From positions 1 to 22,325 of the forward strand of contig SXRG01000028.1 in assembly GCA_005793645.1 (NCBI GenBank): a DNA stretch of 22,325 bases, read 5' to 3'. Source of the stretch: Burkholderiales bacterium. GTDB taxonomy: Bacteria > Pseudomonadota > Gammaproteobacteria > Burkholderiales > Thiobacillaceae. Position 1 is the first letter of the stretch; the number at the start of each line of letters is the position of its first letter. Under the pieces are notes generated by a model. It was not told the origin of the DNA and made no database searches. It worked only from the letters and a program-made list of their open reading frames with translations. The position numbers and the translations under genes are program-made. Shown piece after piece: positions 7,184 through 14,040 of this stretch.

Positions 7184-9488
7184 GGTCGTGACGGGGGCCG
7201 ATAACTTCTCGGTTTCCATTAGTTTGCATGGGGGAGACAATACCGGCGGCTTCCATCGCCTCAATCAGGCGCGCGGCACGGTTATAGCCGACGCGCAGGT
7301 GACGCTGAACAGCGGAGATGGAGGCACGACGGGTCCGCATAACGATAGCAACGGCCTCGTCATAGAGCGGGTCGGACTCGGCGTTTCCGGATTCGGCCTC
7401 GTCGCCCTCATTGTCCTCGACTTGATAAAGGACGCTCTCATCATAGTTCGGTGGGGCCAGTTCGCGCAGAAAGGCTGTCACGCGATGCACTTCATCGTCG
7501 GAAACGAAGGCGCCATGAACACGGGTCGGGACCCCATGACCCGGCGGCAGATACAACATATCGCCCATGCCCAACAGGGATTCCGCGCCCTGCTGGTCGA
7601 GGATGGTGCGCGAGTCGATGCGGCTACTGACCTGGAAGGCGATACGGGTCGGAATATTGGCCTTGATGAGGCCAGTGATGACATCAACCGATGGGCGCTG
7701 CGTGGCAAGGACCAGATGAATACCGGAGGCGCGCGCCTTCTGAGCCAAACGGGCAATCAGTTCCTCAACCTTTTTGCCAGAAACCATCATCAAGTCTGCC
7801 AGTTCGTCGATGATGACGACGAGATAGGGAAGGTGGGTCAGGAGTTCCGGTGCCTCAGGGGTGAGGGAGAAGGGGTTGGTCAGAGGCGCGCCGGCCTTTT
7901 CAGCCTCGGCGATCTTGTGATTGAGGCCGGCGATGTTGCGCACCGCCATGGTGGACATAAGTTTATAGCGGCGATCCATCTCGGTCACACACCAGTTGAG
8001 CGCTGTTCCTGCAAGGCGCATGTCGGTTACCACGGGGGCAAGAAGGTGTGGGATGCCTTCGTAGGAAGACAGTTCCAGCATCTTGGGGTCGACCATGATG
8101 AGGCGCACATCGCGCGGTGCGGCCTTGTAGAGAAGGGACAAGATCATGGCATTGATGGCCACGGACTTGCCAGACCCTGTGGTTCCAGCAACCAGAAGAT
8201 GAGGCATCTTGGCCAAATCGGCGACGATGGGAACCCCTCCGATATCCTTGCCAAGGGCAATGGTGAGTGGACTGTTAAGGTCGTGATAGACCTTAGCACC
8301 CAGGACTTCGGACAAACGAACGGTCTGGCGCTGGGTATTAGGAATCTCCAGAGCCATGCAACTCTTACCCGGAATGGTTTCCACCACGCGGATACTGACC
8401 ACAGACAAGGAGCGAGCCAGGTCTTTGGAAAGATTGGTGATCTGGCTGCCCTTGACGCCAGAGGCCGGTTCAATCTCATAACGGGTGACAACGGGCCCGG
8501 GGTAGGCGGCAAGGACCTTTACATCGACCCCGAATTCATCCAGTTTGCGTTCAATCAGGCGCGAAGTGGCGGTGAGTGAGGCCTCGTCAATCGACGACGC
8601 CGTGTTCTGACCAGGCTCATCCAAGAGGTGCAGCGGCGGTAACTGGCTATCCGGGGTATCGCGGAACAAAGGGGTCTGGCGTTCTTTTTCCGGGCGTATC
8701 ACGGCCGCAACAACCGGCATGGGGTTTTCAATCTTGAGGACTGGATCACGGGTCATCCGGACCCGCTCCAGATTGACGGCGGCATCACGGCGATTACCAG
8801 CTTCGAGACCGGCACGACGATCCTGCCGATCCTGCCAATACTGAACGAGATATTGACCAAAACGCTCCAGGCGAGTCCCGATCCCCTCACAAAGATTGAA
8901 CCACGACAAACCACTAAATAGCGACAGGCCAATCGCCAAGCTGGCCATGAGGAAGAGGGTGGCACCATCAAAGCCAAAACCTTTACGCAACAGCCCTTCA
9001 AGACCCTGCCCCAGGATGCCACCGGATCGATACGGCAGGTTCGCCGCCCAGGAGTGAAAACGCATGGCCTCAAGACTGGCACTGGCAAGCAAGGTTAACA
9101 GGAAACCCGACAGGATAAGGGCGCCGTGCGGATGGGGAGGATTTTCGTCTGGCAAGGCACGCATGATCTGCCAGGACCAAATCACACCAAGCGCGGCCAG
9201 GGCCATCCACCACCAGGCCGAGTGACCAAATAGATAATAGAGAAGGTCCGCTAGCCAGGCACCAAAGCGGCCACCTAAATTAACAACTTCCTCATTCTGT
9301 CCGGTCCGGGACCATCCTGGATCATTTAATGTGTGCGTCACCAATGTCATCAACAAATAGATTGCTGTGGTGAGCGACATGAGCCATACAGCCTCGCGTA
9401 GGACGCGCGTACGCATTGGCGTAGTAACTCGATGCACCCTCGTGTTACGAGTAGGCGTGGTAAGGCGCTTGAAAATGGCGGAAGGCAT
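7176..9488 (-). CDS. ftsK: DNA translocase FtsK
   Basis: FtsK couples chromosome dimer resolution and terminus segregation to septum closure. The 770-residue protein has about four membrane spans in the first ~200 residues and a short linker, not the very long Pro/Gln linker of E. coli. A RecA-like motor follows with Walker A AGTTGSGKSVAI (~431-442), DVRLIMVDPKMLEL and Walker B YLVVIIDELADLMM. The C-terminal gamma winged-helix domain (~705-765, DPLYDEAVAIVMRTRRASIS, NRAARLIEAMEAAGIV) reads KOPS sites and activates XerD. ATG 9488 has no good Shine-Dalgarno site; ATG 9416, just before the first span, is an alternative. It is the first gene of ftsK-lolA-rarA, divergent from trxB. Confidence 0.97.
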   Translation of the reverse strand: MPSAIFKRLTTPTRNTRVHRVTTPMRTRVLREAVWLMSLTTAIYLLMTLVTHTLNDPGWSRTGQNEEVVNLGGRFGAWLADLLYYLFGHSAWWWMALAALGVIWSWQIMRALPDENPPHPHGALILSGFLLTLLASASLEAMRFHSWAANLPYRSGGILGQGLEGLLRKGFGFDGATLFLMASLAIGLSLFSGLSWFNLCEGIGTRLERFGQYLVQYWQDRQDRRAGLEAGNRRDAAVNLERVRMTRDPVLKIENPMPVVAAVIRPEKERQTPLFRDTPDSQLPPLHLLDEPGQNTASSIDEASLTATSRLIERKLDEFGVDVKVLAAYPGPVVTRYEIEPASGVKGSQITNLSKDLARSLSVVSIRVVETIPGKSCMALEIPNTQRQTVRLSEVLGAKVYHDLNSPLTIALGKDIGGVPIVADLAKMPHLLVAGTTGSGKSVAINAMILSLLYKAAPRDVRLIMVDPKMLELSSYEGIPHLLAPVVTDMRLAGTALNWCVTEMDRRYKLMSTMAVRNIAGLNHKIAEAEKAGAPLTNPFSLTPEAPELLTHLPYLVVIIDELADLMMVSGKKVEELIARLAQKARASGIHLVLATQRPSVDVITGLIKANIPTRIAFQVSSRIDSRTILDQQGAESLLGMGDMLYLPPGHGVPTRVHGAFVSDDEVHRVTAFLRELAPPNYDESVLYQVEDNEGDEAESGNAESDPLYDEAVAIVMRTRRASISAVQRHLRVGYNRAARLIEAMEAAGIVSPMQTNGNREVIGPRHDHE

Positions 9489-9536
9489 GGGGTAACACTA
9501 TAGAGGCAGTCGGGCTTTGGCGCTACGGCTCTTCCT

Positions 9537-9565
9537 TTGCACGGACTTACTATAAACGCCATAAT
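9537..9565 (+). promoter_or_regulatory. Candidate trxB promoter
   Basis: TTGCAC, 17 nt, CATAAT. Four of six bases match the -35 consensus and five of six the -10. It would give a leader of about 110 nt before trxB. A TAAAAT at 9637-9642 is closer to the gene but has no recognisable -35. Confidence 0.4.
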
Positions 9566-9575
9566 GTATATTATG
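9560..9575. repeat. CATAAT-gtat-ATTATG palindrome, possible operator
   Basis: Perfect 6-bp arms with a 4-nt centre. The left arm is the proposed -10 of trxB, so a dimeric regulator bound here would block that promoter. No regulator can be named. Confidence 0.45.
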
Positions 9576-9681
9576 TTAAATAAAGGAATTAACAGGGGCC
9601 TTGTGAGAAAGCCGATCTGCCCTATCCGATCTTGCGTAAAATAGGGCCATTCGCTGCAATCACCTCTCGGAGATCACACCC

Positions 9682-10626
9682 ATGTCAAAACACAGTCGGC
9701 TACTTATCCTCGGATCCGGACCGGCCGGTTACAGCGCCGCCATCTACGCCGCGCGCGCCAACCTGAATCCGGTCATCATTACCGGTATGCAGCAAGGCGG
9801 CCAACTCACGACAACAACCGAGGTTGACAACTGGCCGGCCGATGTCGATGGTGTCCAAGGGCCTGAATTAATGGAACGCTTTCAGAGGCACGCCGAACGC
9901 TTTGGCACCGAGATCCTGTTTGATCATATTCATACCGTCCGACTGAATGAGCACCCCTTTACCCTCATCGGCGATACCGATACCTATACCTGTGATGCGC
10001 TGATTATTGCGACCGGTGCCTCGGCCATGTACCTAGGATTGCCCTCCGAAGAGAAATTCATGGGTCGCGGGGTCTCCGGATGCGCCACCTGCGATGGTTT
10101 CTTTTACAAAAACCAGGAAGTCGCCGTGATTGGTGGAGGAAACACCGCGGTTGAGGAAGCCATCTACCTGTCCAACATCGCCAGCAAGGTCACCCTGGTA
10201 CACCGCCGTGACACCTTCAAGGCTGAGCGCATCATGGTTGATCACCTGATGGAGCGCGTGAAGGAAGGGAAGATCATTCTTGAATTAAATAGCAATATTG
10301 ACGAGGTATTGGGTGATGCCAGTGGCGTGACCGGGATGCGTCTGCGTCACAACAACGGATCAACCAAGGACATTGCCCTATCCGGCATCTTCATCGCCAT
10401 CGGCCACAAGCCCAACACGGACATCTTTTCCGGTCAACTTGAACTGGATCACGGCTATATCGTAACCCAGGGTGGGCGCCTGGGTAATGCCACTCAAACC
10501 AGCATTCCGGGCGTATTCGCGGCAGGTGATGTACAGGACATGATCTACAAGCAGGCGGTAACCAGTGCGGCCTCCGGCTGTCAGGCCGCGCTGGATGTCG
10601 AGCGCTTCCTGGAGAACAAGGCCTGA
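9682..10626 (+). CDS. trxB: Thioredoxin-disulfide reductase
   Basis: TrxB passes electrons from NADPH through FAD and an active-site disulfide to thioredoxin. The 314-residue product has normal length for the low-molecular-weight bacterial enzyme. It has the FAD-binding LILGSGPAGYSAAIYAARA at ~8-26, the redox motif SGCATCDGF with Cys 134 and 137, the NADPH-binding VIGGGNTAVEEAIYL with downstream HRRDTFKAE, and the C-terminal FAD motif GVFAAGDVQD. ATG 9682 is preceded by GGAG at a 9-nt spacing. It ends 4 nt from the convergent YkuD-family gene, leaving no room for a terminator between them. Confidence 0.98.
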   Translation: MSKHSRLLILGSGPAGYSAAIYAARANLNPVIITGMQQGGQLTTTTEVDNWPADVDGVQGPELMERFQRHAERFGTEILFDHIHTVRLNEHPFTLIGDTDTYTCDALIIATGASAMYLGLPSEEKFMGRGVSGCATCDGFFYKNQEVAVIGGGNTAVEEAIYLSNIASKVTLVHRRDTFKAERIMVDHLMERVKEGKIILELNSNIDEVLGDASGVTGMRLRHNNGSTKDIALSGIFIAIGHKPNTDIFSGQLELDHGYIVTQGGRLGNATQTSIPGVFAAGDVQDMIYKQAVTSAASGCQAALDVERFLENKA

Positions 10627-10630
10627 GCCC

Positions 10631-11107
10631 CTACTCCTCTGTAATGAACACCGGCGTCCCCGCCGGCACCTGATCAAACAGCGCAATCAGATCCGCATTA
10701 CGCATACGGATGCAGCCGTGTGAACGCGGTATCGGTTCAAAGCTCTCGTCAGGTGTCCCATGGATGTAAATGTAGCGCTGCATGGTGTCGCAATCACCCA
10801 GGCGGTTGAATCCCACCTCCCGACCGGAAAGCCACAGGATACGGGTCAAGATCCAATCGCGTCCGAGTTCCGCACGGCCTAATTCCGGCGTGTAGATCTC
10901 GCCGGTCGGACGACGCCCGACAAAAACGGTGTTGATCGGGCAACCCGCGCCGATCCGAGCGCGAACGATATGCGCTCCGCGTGGGGTGCAATAAGAGCCC
11001 TTCCCTTCCCCAAGACCACGAGCCGCCGTGGATATAGGCCACTTCTGCGATCCATTTTTAGTTATCAATTCAATGGACTGACTGTTTGTATGAATGTTAA
11101 CTCTCAT
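10631..11107 (-). CDS. YkuD-family L,D-transpeptidase-like protein without signal peptide
   Basis: The 158-residue product is a bare L,D-transpeptidase (YkuD/ErfK) catalytic domain. The active-site signature is present: RYIYIHGTPD with His 116, and RSHGCIRM with His 130, Cys 132 and Arg 134. Such enzymes normally crosslink peptidoglycan or attach lipoproteins in the periplasm, but here the chain starts MRVNIHTNSQ and I see neither a signal peptide nor a membrane anchor. The ATG at 11107 overlaps the tadA stop as ATGA, which supports this start over the TTG two codons upstream. Similar short versions exist in gammaproteobacteria; the physiological substrate is not known to me. Confidence 0.88.
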   Translation of the reverse strand: MRVNIHTNSQSIELITKNGSQKWPISTAARGLGEGKGSYCTPRGAHIVRARIGAGCPINTVFVGRRPTGEIYTPELGRAELGRDWILTRILWLSGREVGFNRLGDCDTMQRYIYIHGTPDESFEPIPRSHGCIRMRNADLIALFDQVPAGTPVFITEE

Positions 11108-11586
11108 GCACAATCCCCATGGCTACAAACGGATTTTCGCCGCCGTTCAGCAAAGAAGTCACGCAACCGGGTGGCACAGATTTCCGCTAGCACTCCGCCC
11201 TCAACACGGGTTTGATGATTTATCTGCCCCTCGTCAAAGAGCTTCAACACGCTATGGGCTGCCCCTGTCTTAGTGTCAGTCGCGCCATAGACCACCCGTG
11301 CGATACGGGCATGCAGGATTGCACCGACGCACATGGCACAGGGTTCCAGGGTCACAAACAGATTGCAACCCGGTAACCGGTAATTTCCTTTTTGTTGAGC
11401 GGCAGCGCGCAGGGCCCGGATTTCTGCATGAGCAGTAGGATCATGCGTCCCGATGGGCTGATTGAATCCCGACCCAATCACCGTGCCGTCTGCATCCACC
11501 ACGACCGCGCCGACCGGAACCTCACCCGCCGCACGGGCCAACTCGGCCTGGCCAAGGGCCAGACGCATGTAATCCTCATCCTCCAC
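11104..11586 (-). CDS. tadA: tRNA-specific adenosine deaminase TadA
   Basis: TadA converts adenosine 34 to inosine in the anticodon of tRNA-Arg(ACG). The zinc-deaminase signatures are HAEIRAL (His ligand and catalytic Glu) and PCAMCVGAI (two Cys ligands), with VPVGAVVVDADG upstream. The start is uncertain. GTG 11586 gives VEDEDYMRLAL, which lines up with the first helix of the family, and 160 residues. ATG 11568 has the best Shine-Dalgarno region (GGAGG and GAGG just upstream) but drops the helix beginning. TTG 11604 has none. With GTG 11586 it overlaps the end of ispD by 11 nt. The stop overlaps the next gene by 4 nt. Confidence 0.93.
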   Translation of the reverse strand: MEDEDYMRLALGQAELARAAGEVPVGAVVVDADGTVIGSGFNQPIGTHDPTAHAEIRALRAAAQQKGNYRLPGCNLFVTLEPCAMCVGAILHARIARVVYGATDTKTGAAHSVLKLFDEGQINHQTRVEGGVLAEICATRLRDFFAERRRKSVCSHGDCA

Positions 11587-12268
11587 GGGACATTTCCAAC
11601 TCAAGGTAGCGCGCCGCCAGCGCTAGGTCAGCCGGGTGCGTCACCTTGAGATTGGCCGGATCGCCTTCTACCAACAGCGGCGCGATTCCCAAGGCCTCGA
11701 TAGCCGAGGCCTCGTCCGTTACCTCTGCACTCGCTTGAGCCAAAGCCTGCATCAACATACCCCGACGAAACATCTGCGGAGTTTGTGCCCCCCAAAGCCC
11801 GGTCCGGGCCACTGTCGTGGCGATACGACCACCCTCCCCGGCCCGTTTCAGGGTATCGGCCACGGGAATAGCAAGGATTCCGCCCACGCTATCGTCACGC
11901 AATGTAGTTATAAGTCGATTGAGTGCAGTCCGGGTCAAACAGGGGCGTGCTGCATCGTGAACCAGGACCCAATCCTCCTCAGCGGCCTCCATAGCCCGCA
12001 GTCCGGCCAAGACACTTTGTGCCCGGGTCTCACCACCACAACGATGCAAGCGTAACTTGTGGCATCCGGACCAATCATGCCGCGTCCATACAGTGTCGTC
12101 CGGCGCGACGACGACATGAATGGAGGCAATCTCCGGGTATCGTTCGAACACCTGCAGGGTATGCCAGAGCAGTGGCCGGCCCTGCAACTCCAGATATTGT
12201 TTGGGCAAGGCGTGGCCCATACGACGACCACTGCCAGCGGCGGGGATTAGCGCATGGAACCGGGGCAT
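11576..12268 (-). CDS. ispD: 2-C-methyl-D-erythritol 4-phosphate cytidylyltransferase
   Basis: IspD forms CDP-methylerythritol from MEP and CTP, the third step of the non-mevalonate isoprenoid pathway. The 230-residue product shows the nucleotide-binding start IPAAGSGRRMG with PKQYLELQGRPLL (Lys 23), LVHDAARPCLT in the middle, and EVTDEASAIEALG plus PANLKVTHPADLALA near the end, in the usual order. The common partners ispF and ftsB are not adjacent here; ispD sits between the DUF1015 gene (18 nt upstream) and tadA (overlapping). Its product route leads to undecaprenyl diphosphate made by uppS elsewhere in the window. Confidence 0.97.
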   Translation of the reverse strand: MPRFHALIPAAGSGRRMGHALPKQYLELQGRPLLWHTLQVFERYPEIASIHVVVAPDDTVWTRHDWSGCHKLRLHRCGGETRAQSVLAGLRAMEAAEEDWVLVHDAARPCLTRTALNRLITTLRDDSVGGILAIPVADTLKRAGEGGRIATTVARTGLWGAQTPQMFRRGMLMQALAQASAEVTDEASAIEALGIAPLLVEGDPANLKVTHPADLALAARYLELEMSRGG

Positions 12269-12286
12269 ACAGTGCCTGGAAAGGGT

Positions 12287-13522
12287 TCAAAGCAGATGTG
12301 AGGCCATCCCGTCAGCCAGTTTCGGCTCGAACCAGGTGGACTTGGGCGGCATGACCTGATTGGCATCGGCCACAGCCATCAGGTGCTCCATGTGAGTCGG
12401 ATGGAGGGCAAAGGCCACGGCCATATCGCCCGAATCCACCCGCTTTTCGAGTTCGGCAAGGCCCCGAATGCCGCCGACAAAATCGATGCGCTTGTCTCGA
12501 CGCGGATCGGTGATGCCCAAGATCGGCGCAATCAAATGGTTTTGCAGCAAACTCACATCTAACCGTTCAACCGGATCCGTGGGAACCAGGCTGGGATGAA
12601 TGTGCAGGCGCCGCCAGCTGCCGCCCATGTAGAGGCCAAATTCGCGCGGTTGCGCCGGCTTGACCGGACCATCGGCGATCGTAATGGAAAAGTTGGCGGC
12701 GATCCGGTTCAGAAACTCGGCCTCGCTCAAACCATTCAAGTCCTTGATAACACGGTTGTAATCGAGGATCTGCATCTGGTGATCAGGGAAGATCACCGTG
12801 AGGAAATAGTTATACGCCTCCTCGCCGCTGTGCTGCGGATTGGCCGCCTTGCGCGCGGCACAAATACGGCTCGCGGAGGCCGAGCGATGATGGCCATCAG
12901 CGATATAGAGCGCAGGCAAGGCATCAAACAGGGCCGTCAGACGCGCCACGCTGGCCGCATCGCGAATCACCCACAGGCTATGTCGTACACCCGTTTCGGC
13001 CGTTGCATCAGCATCCGGCACAGCCTGAGTCGCCGCATTCAGAAGGGCATCAATCTCGGGTGCGTTCGGGTAAGCTAATAGGACTGGGCCAGTCTGGGCG
13101 TTGAGGGCCTCGATCTGGCGGACACGATCGTCTTCCTTGTCCGGGCGGGTGAATTCGTGCTTGCGGATACGATTGGCGTCGTAATCGGCCACCGAGGCAG
13201 CCGCCACGATGCCGGTCTGCACATGGTCGCCCATGATCAGACGATAGGCGTAGTAGCACGGTACATCGTCCTGAACCAGGATACCGGCCGCGATCATCGC
13301 CCGCAGGTTTTCTGCCGCCTTGGCATACACCTCGGGCGCATAGGGGTCGGTTTCTGCCGGAAGATCAATTTCAGGTTTGGAAATGTGCAAAAAACTGTAC
13401 GGCCGCCCAACCGCCAAGGCACGCGCCTCCTCGGTATTCAACACATCGTAAGGCGGCGCTACAACTTCGGGGGCGCGGCCAGGCGCGGGGCGCAGTGCGA
13501 GGAAGGGACGAACCAAGGTCAT
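12287..13522 (-). CDS. DUF1015 (SerC-associated type) protein
   Basis: From the internal ATG 13522 the 411-residue chain begins MTLVRPFLALRPAPGRAPEV, which is how stand-alone DUF1015 proteins usually begin. Family features include VVAPPYDVLNTEEARALA, SFLHISKPEIDLP, RKHEFTRPDKEDDRVRQIEA, YIADGHHRSASASRI and, near the end, FVGGIRGLAELEKRV. The biochemical function is not established; the conserved His-rich ADGHHR segment suggests an enzyme. The start codon has only a weak ribosome-binding site (GAGAAA), and the reading frame continues without a stop for 161 codons upstream into a DUF3301 domain, so this may instead be the second half of a fusion. Confidence 0.8.
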   Translation of the reverse strand: MTLVRPFLALRPAPGRAPEVVAPPYDVLNTEEARALAVGRPYSFLHISKPEIDLPAETDPYAPEVYAKAAENLRAMIAAGILVQDDVPCYYAYRLIMGDHVQTGIVAAASVADYDANRIRKHEFTRPDKEDDRVRQIEALNAQTGPVLLAYPNAPEIDALLNAATQAVPDADATAETGVRHSLWVIRDAASVARLTALFDALPALYIADGHHRSASASRICAARKAANPQHSGEEAYNYFLTVIFPDHQMQILDYNRVIKDLNGLSEAEFLNRIAANFSITIADGPVKPAQPREFGLYMGGSWRRLHIHPSLVPTDPVERLDVSLLQNHLIAPILGITDPRRDKRIDFVGGIRGLAELEKRVDSGDMAVAFALHPTHMEHLMAVADANQVMPPKSTWFEPKLADGMASHLL

Positions 13523-14005
13523 TTGAGTTTCTCGAGCAGGGAATGAATAAGGTGCTAATGGATCAATTTCCAACGGATTGCATTCTAACCGCAAGCGGCT
13601 TCCATCGCTGCAGGATCCCCTGCCACAGGGATCGGGTGCGGCGCGCAAAAACGGCACAACAAAAGGCACGACATTGTTGCTGGGGATGTCCACTGAGCGA
13701 TGCAGATCCACGCTCACAGGGATGCTGCCGTGCAGCACAACGGTAGCCTGAAGACGATCCACGCCGGTACGGGAAAATTCAAAGCCATAGAGGCGTTTCC
13801 AAACCAAGTGACCATAAGCATCGCGTGTCGTTCGCAAGGAACGCAGAGCCACCGTCTCGTCGAGAAACTGCAAACCAGCTCGCTCACAGGTCGCACGGGC
13901 AAATACCACGGCGATCTCGCGTGCCTTCAGGCCGTCGAACCAAAACCAAACCAAGGCGGCCATGGTAAGCAGGGTGAAAAGTTCAGTTGTGGACATGGCC
14001 GGCAT
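13523..14005 (-). CDS. DUF3301-like membrane-anchored domain, in frame with the DUF1015 gene
   Basis: The frame opens at ATG 14005 (or ATG 13996, three codons later) and runs into the DUF1015 start with no stop. The first ~105 residues look like DUF3301: one N-terminal membrane segment (LFTLLTMAALVWFWFDGL, ~9-26), then AREIAVVFARATCERAGLQF, LDETVALRSLRTTRDAYGHL and KRLYGFEFSRTG. Residues ~107-161 form a Pro- and Cys-containing stretch that resembles neither family and looks like a non-conserved linker or translated spacer. Either the DUF3301 gene has lost its stop, giving a genuine 572-residue fusion, or the two parts are expressed separately. Listed as its own entry because the domain is distinct. 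Function unknown. Confidence 0.65.
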
Positions 14006-14028
14006 GATAAGCCAGATCTACAGCCCTT

Positions 14029-14034
14029 TATAAT
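14029..14034 (+). promoter_or_regulatory. mfd: Perfect TATAAT box directly before mfd
   Basis: A consensus -10 hexamer ends 6 nt before the mfd ATG, so transcription would begin at or within a base or two of the start codon. No clear -35 is seen 16-18 nt upstream (the region reads GATAAG). There is no Shine-Dalgarno site between the box and ATG 14041. Confidence 0.45.
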
Positions 14035-14040
14035 CGGCCC

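Larger units (their letters stand above)
9489..9681. promoter_or_regulatory. Divergent ftsK/trxB control region
   Basis: This 193-nt AT-rich gap separates ftsK (minus) from trxB (plus) and holds no gene. In enteric bacteria lrp lies between these genes; it is absent here. For trxB, TTGCAC (9537-9542) and CATAAT (9560-9565) with a 17-nt spacer form a plausible promoter. For ftsK, TATAGT sequences occur on the minus strand at 9497-9502 and 9549-9554 but without a good -35. The palindrome at 9560-9575 lies on the trxB -10. Confidence 0.5.

Noticed and set aside
7134..8579. A 481-codon open frame on the plus strand
   Set aside because: It lies entirely antisense to ftsK and lolA, has a composition typical of a reverse-strand shadow (Gly-, Asp- and His-rich, no recognisable domain) and no ribosome-binding site.
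13605..13635. Hairpin GATCC-CCTG-cca-CAGG-GATC as a terminator for the DUF3301 part
   Set aside because: The arms pair only with a bulge and no T run follows on the minus strand, so it is not a convincing terminator.
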